A stretch of DNA of 47,716 nt, from NCBI GenBank assembly GCA_943359335.1, contig CALRHC010000007.1, positions 1-47,716 of the forward strand, read 5' to 3'. The stretch comes from Candidatus Yanofskyibacteriota bacterium (GTDB lineage: Bacteria; Patescibacteriota; Minisyncoccia; JACQLN01). The position numbers and the translations under genes were made by a program. Below the pieces are notes generated by a model that saw nothing but the letters and a program-made list of their open reading frames with translations, was not told the origin of the DNA and did not search any database. Below are positions 31,828 to 41,454 of the stretch, in pieces. The stretch's first letter is position 1, and each line of letters opens with the position of its first letter.

Positions 31828-33411
31828 ATGAAACCTGTTGTTCTACTAATTTTAGATGGCTATGGCATTGGTGAAGACGGAAAAGGTAATGCCGTCACCC
31901 AAGCTAACAAACCTAACCTAGATTTTATAGAAAAAAACTATCCATCCGTTTTACTTCAAGCTTCTGGCGTACCCGTTGGTTTGCCATGGGGTGAAGCAGG
32001 AAACTCCGAAGTTGGACACACTGCTATGGGTACAGGCCAAATCTGGCAACAACCCTTAACCAAAATAACCTTTGCTATTCAAAACGGTAGTTTTTTCCAA
32101 AACCCTGTTTTAAAAAAAGCAGCTACGCATGCTAAAGAAAATAATTCTGCGTGGCACTTAGTTGGCTTAGTTGGTTCCGGTTCGGTTCATTCGTACATAG
32201 ACCATTTATATGCATTGGTGGAAATGGCTAAAAACGAAAATGTAAAAGAAATATGGCTTCATCTTTCAACCGATGGTCAAGATAGTCCACCCAAAGAAGC
32301 TGGTACTCTTATTCAAAACTTAGTGGAAAGGCTGGCTTGGGTTGGTAAAGGTAAAATCGCGAGTTGTATTGGAAGATTTTATAGCATGGATCGCGATAAT
32401 CACTGGGATAGAATTGAAAAAGCCTATCGTTTAGTAATAGAAGGCCAAGGCGAAAAAACTAAAGACTTTGTTCAATCGATAAAAAACCAATACACTAAAA
32501 ACATAAACGACAACTATTTAGAACCTATTGTTTTGGTAAACGAAAAAGATGAAGTTCAAGGAACAATAAAAGATGGCGATGTGGTTATATTTTTTAATTT
32601 TAGAGAAGATAGAGCACGTGAACTTGTAAAAGCTATAGCAGTACCCGAATTTAAAGAATTTCCAAGGAAAGAATTAAAAAATAATTTTTACGCCATGCTT
32701 ACTCTTTACGAAAAAGATTTACCAGCAGAAGTTATATTCCCCTCCTTAGAACTAAAATATACCTTGTCTCAAATAATTTCAGAAAACGGTAAAAAACAAT
32801 TTAAAATTGCCGAAACAGAAAAATATGCTCACGTAACTTATTTCTTTAACGGTGGCAGAGAAAGTGCTTTCGAAGGTGAGGAAAGACAACTTGTTAAATC
32901 TGCAGCAGCATCTCATTTTAACGATGTCCCCGAGATGAAAGCTTTCGAAGTAGCAGAAGGATTGGTAAACGCAATAAAATCGAGTAAATATGATTTTATA
33001 CTCGGTAATCTTGCCAACGCAGATATGGTTGGTCATACCGGAAACTTACCCGCAACTATAAAAAGTATCGAAGCATTAGATTTGGCTATAAAAAAAATAA
33101 TGGATACGGTTTTAGAAGTTAATGGAGTTTTAATAATTACTGCGGATCATGGCAATGCCGAACTTAAAATAAACTCACTAAGCGGAGAAATAAATACCGA
33201 ACACACCATAAACCCTGTACCACTATATTTGGTAATAAATCAGCTTAAAAAAGAAAAAACTTTAGAAAAAATAAAAGAATTACGAGAAGAAAGAACAGGT
33301 GTAAAAGGCATTTTGCAAGACGTAGCAGCTACAGTGTTAGATTTAATGCAAATAGCGCCACCCAACGATATGGATGGAAAGAGTTTACTTCCAATATTGT
33401 ACGAGCAATAA
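31828..33411 (+). CDS. gpmI: 2,3-bisphosphoglycerate-independent phosphoglycerate mutase
   Basis: 527 residues, converts 3-phosphoglycerate to 2-phosphoglycerate in glycolysis. Alkaline-phosphatase-fold Mn2+ enzyme: ILDGYGIGEDG (metal Asp), GEAGNSEVGHTAMGTG (nucleophilic Ser), DGQDSPPKEAG, GRFYSMDRDNHWDR, NFREDRARE, NLANADMVGHTGN and ITADHGNAE are all present. About 15 residues longer than E. coli GpmI at the C-terminal side. Lone plus-strand gene between rny and the nusA operon. Confidence 0.97.
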   Translation: MKPVVLLILDGYGIGEDGKGNAVTQANKPNLDFIEKNYPSVLLQASGVPVGLPWGEAGNSEVGHTAMGTGQIWQQPLTKITFAIQNGSFFQNPVLKKAATHAKENNSAWHLVGLVGSGSVHSYIDHLYALVEMAKNENVKEIWLHLSTDGQDSPPKEAGTLIQNLVERLAWVGKGKIASCIGRFYSMDRDNHWDRIEKAYRLVIEGQGEKTKDFVQSIKNQYTKNINDNYLEPIVLVNEKDEVQGTIKDGDVVIFFNFREDRARELVKAIAVPEFKEFPRKELKNNFYAMLTLYEKDLPAEVIFPSLELKYTLSQIISENGKKQFKIAETEKYAHVTYFFNGGRESAFEGEERQLVKSAAASHFNDVPEMKAFEVAEGLVNAIKSSKYDFILGNLANADMVGHTGNLPATIKSIEALDLAIKKIMDTVLEVNGVLIITADHGNAELKINSLSGEINTEHTINPVPLYLVINQLKKEKTLEKIKELREERTGVKGILQDVAATVLDLMQIAPPNDMDGKSLLPILYEQ

Positions 33412-33458
33412 AATCTATCTGGTAATCCTTCGATTCGTTTCACTCGCTCAAAAAACAA

Positions 33459-33488
33459 AAGAACGGCTTATAGCCGTTCTTGCTTTTT
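33459..33488. terminator. Bidirectional terminator between gpmI and the nusA operon
   Basis: AAGAACGGCT/AGCCGTTCTT perfect 10-bp stem, TAT loop, then GCTTTTT on plus and TTGTTTTTT on minus. Confidence 0.9.
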
Positions 33489-33493
33489 GGATC

Positions 33494-33700
33494 CTATCTA
33501 TTAATAACAATAGGCATAATAGCAGCATCCGAAAAACGTGATCTTCTTAAGGAATCTGCTTGGCCATAGGTCATCTTCCTAGCTAAAGACTCAGAAACAT
33601 TCCAAGTATTCATTTCAGTAAAATACAAACCATTCCTAAAAAGACAGTATTCAATTTCCATACTCCTACTAGAAGCATCATTATCTTCGTCGCCATCCAT
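33494..33700 (-). CDS. Small protein of unknown function
   Basis: 68 residues, acidic start (MDGDEDNDASS), no signal or membrane segment. It is preceded by GGGAGA, a usable ribosome binding site, and lies 37 bp after clpP before a strong terminator, so it is probably the last gene of the nusA operon. No domain recognised; moderate confidence that it is real. Confidence 0.6.
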   Translation of the reverse strand: MDGDEDNDASSRSMEIEYCLFRNGLYFTEMNTWNVSESLARKMTYGQADSLRRSRFSDAAIMPIVINR

Positions 33701-33737
33701 TTTATCGTCTCCCTTTTATGAGGTTAGAAAGAACTCT

Positions 33738-34322
33738 TTATTTTTTACCCGAAATTATTTCGTCTACAATACCGTACGATTTGGCTTCTTCAGCGCTCAT
33801 AAAAAAATCTCTATCTGTGTCTTTATCTATATCCTTAAAGCTTTTTCCAGTATGCTTAGCTAAAATTTTGTTCAATCTTTCTTTTACCTTAAGAATATGA
33901 CGAGCTGAAATTTCGATCTCTACCGCTTGTCCTTCCGCGCCACCCATTACTTGGTGAATCATTACTTCACTGTTTGGCAAAGAAAATCTTCTACCTTTTT
34001 TACCAGCCGCCAACAAAACCGCACCCATAGAAGCCGCAATGCCTACGCAAATAGTAGAAACATCACTTTTAATAAGTTGCATCGTATCGTAAATAGCCAG
34101 GCCTGCCGTAACAGAACCACCAGGGCTATTTATGTAGAGTTTAATTTCTTTTTTAGGATCTTGGCTTTCTAAAAACAAAAGTTGAGCTATTACAGTATTA
34201 GCAACAGCATCGTTAATTGATCCGCCCAAAAACACTATCCTCTCTTTAAGTAAGCGTGAATAAATATCGTAAGCTCTTTCGCCGTATGAAGTTTTTTCTA
34301 TGACTGTTGGTATAAGATTCAT
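33738..34322 (-). CDS. clpP: ATP-dependent Clp protease proteolytic subunit
   Basis: 194 residues. Serine protease with the catalytic triad visible: Ser in [11 protein letters not shown], His in MIHQVMGG, Asp in [21 protein letters not shown] forms the oxyanion strand region. It forms tetradecamers with ClpX/ClpA-type unfoldases (none in the window). Gene order tig-clpP is common in bacteria; the 38-bp gap to tig contains an 8-base-period repeat (about 34330-34370). Confidence 0.97.
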   Translation of the reverse strand: MNLIPTVIEKTSYGERAYDIYSRLLKERIVFLGGSINDAVANTVIAQLLFLESQDPKKEIKLYINSPGGSVTAGLAIYDTMQLIKSDVSTICVGIAASMGAVLLAAGKKGRRFSLPNSEVMIHQVMGGAEGQAVEIEISARHILKVKERLNKILAKHTGKSFKDIDKDTDRDFFMSAEEAKSYGIVDEIISGKK

Positions 34323-34360
34323 AAAATATATAACTAAGTAACTGGTAATTAAGTAATTAC

Positions 34361-35626
34361 CTAATTACTCTCCAAAATTTTAAATACTTTCTCGTTTCGT
34401 ATTATGTTTTTAACATAACCTCTTAAGGCTGTCAAATCAAGGTTTTGATTTGGTGCTAAAGGTGGAGCTTGGCGCATCATAGACGCCAATTTTTCCTCTA
34501 TTTCTGCGTCAGCAACTTCTACGTTTTCCCTTTTAGAAATCTCCTTTAAAACGAGGGCTGCTTTAACTCTTTTTTCAGCCTGAGGTTCCCAATCCTTCTT
34601 AAGTTCTTCTGGAGTCTTAGCAATATGGCTTAAGTAATTTTCGAGCGTTAAATTCATCTGACGCAACGAATCAGCAAGTTCCGCTGTCATTTTTTCGAAC
34701 TCCATCTCTACAAGTTCTTGGGGCAATTCTACTTTAATATTTTTAACTAGTTCTTCTACAATTTTAGCTCTGCGCTTTTCTTCGGCCTTAGATTTTTTTT
34801 CTAATTTAATACCTTCGGCAATATTTGTTTTAAGGTCTTCCACAGAAGCAAACTTACCTAATGTTTTTACAAATTCATCTGTAAGTTCTGGCAACTTTCT
34901 TTCTTGAACTAAATTAACTTTAACTTCAAAATCTATTTTTTTACCCGCTAAATCTTTATTGTGATAATTAGTTGGAGCAATTAAAGAAAAATTCTTAGTT
35001 TCGCCCTCTTTTAAACCTACAACATTATCTTCAAAACCTTCTATAAAATGTCCCTCACCTAAAACCAAGGGGTGTTGTTTAGATTCACCGCCATCAACAG
35101 CTTGCCCTTCTTTTTTAACTAAAAAATCAATTTCCACTCTGTCGCCTTTCGCGGCCGCGCGATCAACATTAAAATTTTGAGTTCTAGTTTTTCTTATATC
35201 TTCTAAAACTTCTGATATTTCTTTTTCCTCTACCTTAACCTCTTCTAAAGCTATCTTAATTTTTTTATAATCCCCCGGATCAACCTGTGGCACCACAGAA
35301 AGAGTAGCGGTAAATTCTACACCACCATCTTTAGGTAAAACTTTAGAAACCTTGGGTTCACCTACAAAATTTATCTTTTTTTCGTTAATAACTTCTGTAA
35401 GTTTTTCGCGAACCGCAATGTCGTATGCAATATGTTCTACTTTTTCTTTACCTAGTTCACGAATAACAATATCGCGCGAAGCAAACCCCGGCCTAAACCC
35501 TTTTATTGGGTTGTGGCGAGAAAGTTCTTTGGCGGCGGCGTCAAAATAGTTTTCTAATTCGCCCTCAGAAAGAGTAACTGCCAATTCTAATTGCGACTGT
35601 GGTAATTCTTTTGTTTCTAATTTCAC
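34361..35626 (-). CDS. tig: Trigger factor
   Basis: 421 residues. N-terminal ribosome-binding domain with [14 protein letters not shown] (signature normally GFRxGKxP; here GFRPGFAS), central FKBP-type domain ([35 protein letters not shown]) and C-terminal helical chaperone arms ([21 protein letters not shown]). It binds at the exit tunnel and shields nascent chains. Only 7 bp follow hppA, so the two are in one transcript. Confidence 0.95.
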   Translation of the reverse strand: MKLETKELPQSQLELAVTLSEGELENYFDAAAKELSRHNPIKGFRPGFASRDIVIRELGKEKVEHIAYDIAVREKLTEVINEKKINFVGEPKVSKVLPKDGGVEFTATLSVVPQVDPGDYKKIKIALEEVKVEEKEISEVLEDIRKTRTQNFNVDRAAAKGDRVEIDFLVKKEGQAVDGGESKQHPLVLGEGHFIEGFEDNVVGLKEGETKNFSLIAPTNYHNKDLAGKKIDFEVKVNLVQERKLPELTDEFVKTLGKFASVEDLKTNIAEGIKLEKKSKAEEKRRAKIVEELVKNIKVELPQELVEMEFEKMTAELADSLRQMNLTLENYLSHIAKTPEELKKDWEPQAEKRVKAALVLKEISKRENVEVADAEIEEKLASMMRQAPPLAPNQNLDLTALRGYVKNIIRNEKVFKILESN

Positions 35627-35633
35627 GAGATTA

Positions 35634-37610
35634 TTATTTTATAAGTAAACCAACAATAAGCAGTGCCACAATATTTACTATTTTAATCATTGGGTTAATA
35701 GCTGGGCCCGCAGTGTCTTTGTAAGGATCGCCAACAGTATCACCTGTAACCGCAGCTTGGTGAGCAAAAGATTTTTTGCCACCAAAATGTCCATCTTCAA
35801 TATATTTTTTAGCGTTATCCCAAGCAGCTCCACCCGAAGTCATGGAAATTGCCATAAACAAACCAGAAACCAATGAACCCACAATAACTCCGCCTAAAGC
35901 TTCCAAACCCAAAAACCAACCTACTAGAAACGGAATAACTATTGGAATTAACGCAGGAATTATCATCCCTTTTTGAGCCGCAATAGTAACAATGTCTACC
36001 GCCTTAGCATAATCTGGCTTTACTGTTCGCTCCATAATGCCCGGCATTTCTTTAAATTGGCGACGAACTTCTAAAACAACCTTAGAGGCAGCTTCTCCTA
36101 CTGCTCGAATAGAAAAAGAAGCAAATATATAAGGCAACATTGCGCCTAATAACAAACCAATAAGAACTGTTGGGTTAATCAAACTAAAATTAAACCTTAA
36201 ACCGAACTTTTCTATCTCGGCTACATAAACCACAAACAAAGTTAGAGCAGCCAAACCCGCTGAAGCAATTGCATAACCTTTAGTTACAGCTTTTGTTGTA
36301 TTGCCCACAGCATCTAAAGCATCGGTATGTTTTCTGACACCTTCATCGAGCCCTGCCATTTCGGCAATACCACCAGCATTATCTGTAATAGGACCAAAAG
36401 AATCTATAGCTACAATTATTGCGGCCATCGAAAGCATACTAGAAGCCGCAATGGCTACACCATAAATTCCAAACAAGTAGAACGAAGCCAAAACTCCAGC
36501 AGAAATAATAATAACAGGCAAAGCTGTGCTTTCTAGAGAAACAGCAAGTCCAGTAATTATGTTTGTGCCATGTCCAGACTGAGAAGAATGGGCAATAGAT
36601 TTTACTGGTCTGTAGCTTTTAGAAGTATAGTAATCGGTAACCAAAACCATTAAAAAGGTAACCACCACACCAACTAGAGCCGACCAAAATAAATTAATGT
36701 TGTTTTCTGTGTTTACAACTTTTGGAATAGCAAACCAAAGAGCTGCTAGTGTTACAACAGCTGAAGCCAACAAACCTTTATACAAAGCAGTCATTATTGC
36801 TTCGCCAGATAATCTTACAAACCAAGAACCAACAATACTACCTAAAATTGCTGTAGCACCTATAACCAAAGGTAAAATTATAAAAGAAGGAGCCACAAAA
36901 GCACCAAGCAACATTGTGCCAATCATTGTAGCCACATAAGTTTCGAAAAGATCAGCGGCCATACCAGCACAATCCCCTACGTTATCTCCAACATTATCTG
37001 CAATAACTGCTGGGTTTCTAGGATCATCTTCTGGAATACCAGCTTCAATTTTTCCAACTAAATCGGCACCCACATCGGCTCCTTTAGTAAAAATACCTCC
37101 GCCCAAACGAGCAAAAATAGAAATTAAGCTTCCACCAAAACCAAGCCCAATAAGAGCGCTTAAATCATTTGTAATAAAATAAAACCCAGCAACAGAAAGC
37201 AAAGCTAAAGCACAAACGAAAAATCCTGTAACAGCTCCACCATTAAAAGCCAAAGAGAAAGCTTGTTTTAAACCAGTTTTTGCAGCTTCAGCCACGCGCA
37301 CATTCGATCGCACCGCAACACTCATGCCAATATATCCCGCCAAAGCAGAAAGAAAACCTCCAATTAAAAAACCGATTGCTGTTGCTAAGCTCAAGGCAAA
37401 ATATATTCCAACCGCAAGCAAAACAGCAATTATAGATATTGTTTTATATTGACGCTTTAAATAAGCGTTGGCTCCTTCGCGAATAGCTTGAGAGATATCT
37501 TTTTGTTCTGTTGGGCCTTCTGGTTTTTTTAAAACCGAAACAATAAGTAAAGCGCCGTAAATGATTCCTACCAAACCCGACACTATAATAAATATTTGTG
37601 ATGTAGACAT
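35634..37610 (-). CDS. hppA: Membrane-bound proton-pumping pyrophosphatase
   Basis: 658 residues, about 16 membrane helices. Substrate loop [40 protein letters not shown], and near the C-terminus [13 protein letters not shown] and [20 protein letters not shown] identify the M-PPase family. [12 protein letters not shown] has Lys where K+-dependent enzymes have Ala, so it should be K+-independent and pump protons. It couples PPi hydrolysis to the membrane potential. Confidence 0.97.
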   Translation of the reverse strand: MSTSQIFIIVSGLVGIIYGALLIVSVLKKPEGPTEQKDISQAIREGANAYLKRQYKTISIIAVLLAVGIYFALSLATAIGFLIGGFLSALAGYIGMSVAVRSNVRVAEAAKTGLKQAFSLAFNGGAVTGFFVCALALLSVAGFYFITNDLSALIGLGFGGSLISIFARLGGGIFTKGADVGADLVGKIEAGIPEDDPRNPAVIADNVGDNVGDCAGMAADLFETYVATMIGTMLLGAFVAPSFIILPLVIGATAILGSIVGSWFVRLSGEAIMTALYKGLLASAVVTLAALWFAIPKVVNTENNINLFWSALVGVVVTFLMVLVTDYYTSKSYRPVKSIAHSSQSGHGTNIITGLAVSLESTALPVIIISAGVLASFYLFGIYGVAIAASSMLSMAAIIVAIDSFGPITDNAGGIAEMAGLDEGVRKHTDALDAVGNTTKAVTKGYAIASAGLAALTLFVVYVAEIEKFGLRFNFSLINPTVLIGLLLGAMLPYIFASFSIRAVGEAASKVVLEVRRQFKEMPGIMERTVKPDYAKAVDIVTIAAQKGMIIPALIPIVIPFLVGWFLGLEALGGVIVGSLVSGLFMAISMTSGGAAWDNAKKYIEDGHFGGKKSFAHQAAVTGDTVGDPYKDTAGPAINPMIKIVNIVALLIVGLLIK

Positions 37611-37652
37611 TTTTTTAAATTTCTAACAATTAATAACAAATCTAAATTTATT

Positions 37653-38996
37653 TTATTCGCTTTTTTCCTTTAAAGTTTCTTCGTCCTTAACAACATCTTC
37701 CGGTATTTCTACTTTTTCTTCGTTAACAGTCTCGCTCGATTCAACCGAAGTTTCTTCTCCTTCGGATTCTGTTTTTTCTTTTTCTGTAACAACAGGTGCT
37801 GTGCCTTTAACATCTATCTTCCAACCAGTAAGTTCAGCAGCCAATCTAACATTTTGTCCTCTTTTGCCAATAGCTAAAGAAAGTTGATCCTCGCTTACAT
37901 CTACAGTGGCTATATGATGAACTTCATTTAAATCTACATTTAAAACTTTTGCTGGAGAAAGCGCACTGGCTATTAATTTAGACTCGTCATCAGACCAAGC
38001 TACAATGTCTATGTTCTCGCCACCAAGCTCGCTTATTACAGCACTAACCCTAATACCTCTTTGTCCAACACACGAGCCCACAGGATCGATTCCAGGGTCA
38101 CTAGAATAAACAGCTACTTTGCTTCTAGAGCCAGCTTCACGTGCAATTGCTTTAATTTCTACTACCCCCGTTGCAATTTCTGGTACTTCTAATTCAAAAA
38201 GTTTAGCAATTATTTTTGGATGCTTACGTGAAAGTATAATAGCAGGACCACGATGATCTTTTTCTACTCTAACCACATAAACCCTTAAACGCTGACCAAT
38301 GCGATATCTTTCTTGTGGAATTTGTTCTTCTGGAAACAAAGCGCCTGTTGTTTTACCAATATCCAAATAAACTGTGCCACGCTCTACCCTTTGAACAGTA
38401 GCAGAAAGAATATCGCCTTCTTTTTCTTTAAACGTTTCGTAAACAACTTCTCTTTCGGCTTCACGAATACGCTGAATAATAACTTGTTTTGCTGTTTGAG
38501 CAGCGATACGGCCATAATCTTCTTTGGTATCCAATGGAATCAAAAGCTCTCCGCCAAGTTCTATAGCAGATTTAACTTTTTTAGCTTCATCGATTAAAAT
38601 ATGGCGTTTTGGGTTAAAACGGAATTTTTTATCCTTTGTTTCTTCTTCCTCTAATTCTTCTTGCATGGATCGTCTATCCTCAACTACTTTTTCTGAATCG
38701 TCTGTCGATTCTCCTTTTAATTTAGCCTCTCTCTCGGCTCGTTCTGCCTCCATTTTAGCGATTTCTTCTTCCGAAAAAATCATACTTTCGTCTACAGTCA
38801 AAAGAACCTGAAAAAACTTAGCAGTTCCAGTCTTTGGATCTAATTTTACCCTTATATTCTGACCTTTTTCGCCATAATCCTTTTTATAGGCGGCAGCCAT
38901 GGCCATTTCTATGGTTTCCATAACCTTTTCCTTAGAAATGCCCTTTTCTTCGGCAATTTGGTCTATAGCCGAAATAAATTGTTTTAAATCAATCAT
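37653..38996 (-). CDS. nusA: Transcription termination/antitermination factor NusA
   Basis: 447 residues: N-terminal RNAP-binding domain (IDLKQFISAIDQIAEEKGIS) with an acidic insertion (about 70-125) rich in E/K/D, S1 domain (GDILSATVQRVERGTVYLDIG), KH1 and KH2 (GQRGIRVSAVISELGGENIDIV, IGKRGQNVRLAAELTGWKIDV), and an acidic C-terminal tail instead of AR repeats. First gene of the nusA-hppA-tig-clpP run. Confidence 0.95.
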   Translation of the reverse strand: MIDLKQFISAIDQIAEEKGISKEKVMETIEMAMAAAYKKDYGEKGQNIRVKLDPKTGTAKFFQVLLTVDESMIFSEEEIAKMEAERAEREAKLKGESTDDSEKVVEDRRSMQEELEEEETKDKKFRFNPKRHILIDEAKKVKSAIELGGELLIPLDTKEDYGRIAAQTAKQVIIQRIREAEREVVYETFKEKEGDILSATVQRVERGTVYLDIGKTTGALFPEEQIPQERYRIGQRLRVYVVRVEKDHRGPAIILSRKHPKIIAKLFELEVPEIATGVVEIKAIAREAGSRSKVAVYSSDPGIDPVGSCVGQRGIRVSAVISELGGENIDIVAWSDDESKLIASALSPAKVLNVDLNEVHHIATVDVSEDQLSLAIGKRGQNVRLAAELTGWKIDVKGTAPVVTEKEKTESEGEETSVESSETVNEEKVEIPEDVVKDEETLKEKSE

Positions 38997-39041
38997 GCAA
39001 GTTTTATTTATGAACGAAGTGAATAATTATTAAAACTTAGC

Positions 39042-39060
39042 CCCTGAGGCTGTCGAAGGG
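39042..39060. repeat. REP-like hairpin with tandem G-A mismatch (upstream of nusA)
   Basis: CCCT-GA-G / C-GA-AGGG with GCTGT loop, the same plan as 27051-27072. Confidence 0.65.
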
Positions 39061-39075
39061 TAAACATAATGAAAA

Positions 39076-39094
39076 TGGTTCGACAAACTCACCA
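39076..39094. repeat. REP-like palindrome TGGTTCGACAAACTCACCA
   Basis: TGGT/ACCA ends with partly paired interior, followed by TAAGGT. Near-identical to 45987-46005 and related to 27099-27110. Confidence 0.6.
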
Positions 39095-39144
39095 TAAGGT
39101 TTGGCGACCAATCACTTCGCTCTTGGGCCAAATCCTTAATAAAT

Positions 39145-39166
39145 AAGGACCGCCTCAGCGGTCCTT
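39145..39166. terminator. Hairpin upstream of nusA / Xer gene
   Basis: AAGGACCGC/GCGGTCCTT, 9-bp perfect stem with a CTCA loop. T-rich flank (TTATTTATT) only on the minus strand. No gene ends here on that strand, so its role is unclear. Confidence 0.4.
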
Positions 39167-39301
39167 AACAGTGCCCTAACTAATGACCCTATTGTACACA
39201 AGATCAAAAAAGGGGTCAACCCCGTTTAGAAACAGTCCGTCTGGGACCCTTTGGGCGCGAAGCGCGGACGCGGTTTCCCCCGCCAAAGAGTCGCATAATG
39301 T

Positions 39302-39307
39302 TATAAT
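39302..39307 (+). promoter_or_regulatory. -10 box of the Xer-type gene, leaderless layout
   Basis: TATAAT ends 6 bases before the GTG start at 39314. No -35 consensus. Confidence 0.45.
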
Positions 39308-39313
39308 CAAATT

Positions 39314-40228
39314 GTGACTATAAAATCTCTATTCACCGATTACCTAAACCACCTAGAAATAGAAAAAAACCGTTCTAAAAAAACGGTGGAAAATTACGAT
39401 CGCTATTTAAGGCGCTTTTTCGATTACGCTAAAACCGATTCCCCTACCGGAATTTCTAACGATGTGGTTAGAAATTACAGATTACACTTGAACCGCATAA
39501 CACCTCCATTAAAAAAAATTACTCAAGCTTACCACTTAATTGCTCTACGTAACTTTTTAAAATATTTAGCCAAGCGCGATGTAAAAACTTTAACTGCCGA
39601 TAAAATAGAACTTGGAAAAGTTGGCGACAGGCACATAGACTTTTTAGAAAATGAAGAAGTAGAAAGATTACTAGACGCAGCCAACGGAAACTCTGTTAAA
39701 AATTTACGAGACAAAGCATTATTAGAACTTTTATTTTCCACGGGGCTACGTGTTTCCGAACTTTGTTCGTTAAATAAAGAATCGGTTAATTTAAAACGCG
39801 GAGAATTTGCAGTTCGTGGTAAAGGCGACAAAATTCGTGTGGTTTTTCTTTCCGAACCCGCAAGGCGTTCGTTAGAAAATTATATTTCTAAAAGACAAGA
39901 TATAGATGAAGCGCTGTTTGCCAGAGGAACAAGCGACAAGAAACAAGGTACAAGTAAGACAAGTAAAGATTTAAGAATTACACCTAGAACTGTTCAAAGA
40001 ATTGTAAAACATTACGCAACTAAAGCCGGAATTATAAAAGATATTCATCCACATACCTTACGCCACAGCTTTGCCACTGATTTATTAAGAAACGGTGCAG
40101 ATATACGCTCCGTTCAAGCAATGCTAGGGCACTCCAACATAACTACAACTCAAATCTATACCCACGTTACAGATACAGGTTTAAAAGAAATTCACAAAGC
40201 CTTCCACGCACGCAGAAGAAAAGAATAA
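39314..40228 (+). CDS. Xer-family tyrosine recombinase
   Basis: 304 residues from a GTG start. N-terminal SAM-like core-binding domain (about 1-95), catalytic domain with R (STGLRVSELCSL), K (VRGKGDKIRVV), H-x-x-R (HPHTLRHSFATDLL), H (LGHSNITTT) and nucleophile Y (TQIYTHV). Size and motifs fit XerC/XerD chromosome-dimer resolvases; as the only recombinase here it could also serve small elements in trans. The variable loop between the catalytic K and HxxR carries an insertion (RGTSDKKQGTSKTSK) encoded by a 7-base-period array. Confidence 0.92.
   Translation: MTIKSLFTDYLNHLEIEKNRSKKTVENYDRYLRRFFDYAKTDSPTGISNDVVRNYRLHLNRITPPLKKITQAYHLIALRNFLKYLAKRDVKTLTADKIELGKVGDRHIDFLENEEVERLLDAANGNSVKNLRDKALLELLFSTGLRVSELCSLNKESVNLKRGEFAVRGKGDKIRVVFLSEPARRSLENYISKRQDIDEALFARGTSDKKQGTSKTSKDLRITPRTVQRIVKHYATKAGIIKDIHPHTLRHSFATDLLRNGADIRSVQAMLGHSNITTTQIYTHVTDTGLKEIHKAFHARRRKE
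39927..39954. repeat. 7-bp-period array inside the Xer gene (4 units)
   Basis: Four exact 7-mers ending in ACAAG (for example CGACAAG, GTACAAG), then a looser continuation to 39968. It encodes the Thr/Ser/Lys-rich loop insertion. Confidence 0.8.
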
Positions 40229-40236
40229 TTTTTAAA

Positions 40237-40264
40237 TTAGGGCTTAGGATTTAGAGTTTAGGGT
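40237..40264. repeat. 7-bp-period array between Xer gene and trpS (4 units)
   Basis: Four exact 7-mers of form TTAGNNN in the 39-bp gap between the two convergent stop codons. Confidence 0.85.
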
Positions 40265-40267
40265 TTT

Positions 40268-41260
40268 TTATAAACCCATCACTTCCTTAACCAACTTCAA
40301 AGTTTCTTGGGCTTCGGCGCGAGCTTTGGCCGTACCCTCTAATAAAATTTGATCTATAAGTTCTGGATTGTTTTCAAACTCGGCCCGCTTTGTTCTAATA
40401 GGTTCTAAAAAGTTATTTATTGCTACAACTAATTTTTCTTTAACTTCTACATCTTTAATTGTGCCTTTTTGATAGCGCGATTTTAAATCAGAGACTTCTT
40501 CTTTGTTTGTATTAAAAAGATCGTGGTAAATAAAAACTGGATTGCCTTCTACTTGCCCCGGTTCGTTACCATGCACACGATTAGGATCTGTATACATTCC
40601 CATAACCTTCTTTTTAACTTCTTCACTAGAATCAGAAAGATAAATACAGTTCCCAATCGACTTAGACATTTTTGCTTTGCCGTCTGTACCAATTAAAGTT
40701 ACAGCTTCGTTTCCAACCAAAGCCTCGGGTTCTGGAAAAACTTCGCCGTACATATTGTTAAATTTGTTCGCAATTTCACGTGTAACTTCTATGTGAGATT
40801 CTTGATCTTTGCCAACCGGAACCAAATTCGCCCGTACCATTAAAATATCGGCCGCTTGTAAAACAGGATAAGCTAAAAGTCCCAATGAAGCATTTTCCAT
40901 TTTAAGATCACGCATGACTTCCTTCAAAGTAGGTATTCTTTCTAAACGAGGTTTGTTAACCAGCATTGCAAACAAAAGATAAAGATAAGCTACCTCCAAA
41001 ATTTGTGACTGCCTATAAAAAACAACTTTTTTAGGGTCTAGGCCGCAAGCCAAATAATCCAACATAAGCTCGCGAATATTTTCGTTTAGTTTTTGTATAT
41101 TTTCTTTTTCCGGTTTAGTAGTAAGTGTATGTAAATCTGCAAGAATAATAAAAGTATCGTATTCATTTTGTAATGCTATACGATTCTTTAATGTGCCTAC
41201 ATAATGCCCCAAATGGAGCTTACCGGTAGGTCTATCGCCAGTTAATATTCTTTTTTTCAT
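40268..41260 (-). CDS. trpS: Tryptophanyl-tRNA synthetase
   Basis: 330 residues, class I synthetase. GDRPTGKLHLGHYVGTL contains the HIGH motif (HLGH) and KAKMSKSIGN the KMSKS loop; GKDQESHIEVTREIA is the TrpRS-specific segment. Charges tRNA-Trp with tryptophan. The start codon lies 19 bp downstream of tRNA-Arg on the same strand, so the two are probably co-transcribed. The converging Xer gene ends 39 bp away. Confidence 0.97.
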   Translation of the reverse strand: MKKRILTGDRPTGKLHLGHYVGTLKNRIALQNEYDTFIILADLHTLTTKPEKENIQKLNENIRELMLDYLACGLDPKKVVFYRQSQILEVAYLYLLFAMLVNKPRLERIPTLKEVMRDLKMENASLGLLAYPVLQAADILMVRANLVPVGKDQESHIEVTREIANKFNNMYGEVFPEPEALVGNEAVTLIGTDGKAKMSKSIGNCIYLSDSSEEVKKKVMGMYTDPNRVHGNEPGQVEGNPVFIYHDLFNTNKEEVSDLKSRYQKGTIKDVEVKEKLVVAINNFLEPIRTKRAEFENNPELIDQILLEGTAKARAEAQETLKLVKEVMGL

Positions 41261-41279
41261 GTTTTTATATTCTTCTTGG

Positions 41280-41351
41280 TGCTCTCGGAGGGACTCGAAC
41301 CCCCAACAACTGGTTCGAAGCCAGTTATGATATCCATTTCACCACGAGAGC
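41280..41351 (-). tRNA. tRNA-Arg (UCG)
   Basis: Acceptor GCTCTCG/CGAGAGC, anticodon stem AACTGG/CCAGTT with loop CTTCGAA (anticodon TCG), T arm with TTCGAGT loop, discriminator A. 72 nt, CCA not encoded. No duplicated 3' end nearby, unlike tRNA-Pro and tRNA-Gly. Confidence 0.94.
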
Positions 41352-41419
41352 TATATATTTGCTTTTAAAAGTGTATCCTGCTACCTTCCTAGCGTAAATA
41401 TAGCATATTAAGGTTGGTA

Positions 41420-41448
41420 TTGACAAGTTGATAATAATATGCTAGTAT
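41420..41448 (+). promoter_or_regulatory. Strong promoter of the 3D-domain gene
   Basis: TTGACA (41420-41425), 17-base spacer, TAGTAT (41443-41448): the same hexamers and spacing as at 8474-8502. Start expected near 41455. Confidence 0.75.
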
Positions 41449-41454
41449 TGAACC

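Larger units (their letters stand above)
38997..39313. other. 317-bp gene-free region with REP-like repeats
   Basis: It holds REP-like hairpins at 39042-39060 and 39076-39094, a 9-bp hairpin at 39145-39166, an AGGGGT/ACCCC palindrome at 39211-39223, a GC-rich patch with GCGC-GAA-GCGC (39256-39266) and the -10 of the Xer gene. The sequence CCCCGTTTAGAAAC at 39220-39233 resembles the terminal repeat of the elements at 10191 and 23086, but no matching second arm is seen. No coding frame. Confidence 0.7.

Noticed and set aside
39220-39233. CCCCGTTTAGAAAC as a third copy of the inverted-repeat element.
   Set aside because: It differs from the terminal repeat and no second arm is found within 150 bases. 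It may be a remnant at most.
39314-40228. Calling the Xer-type protein the integrase of the tRNA mini-elements.
   Set aside because: It lies 10 kb away, has XerC/D size and motifs, and nothing in the sequence links it to those sites. It is only a possible trans-acting candidate.
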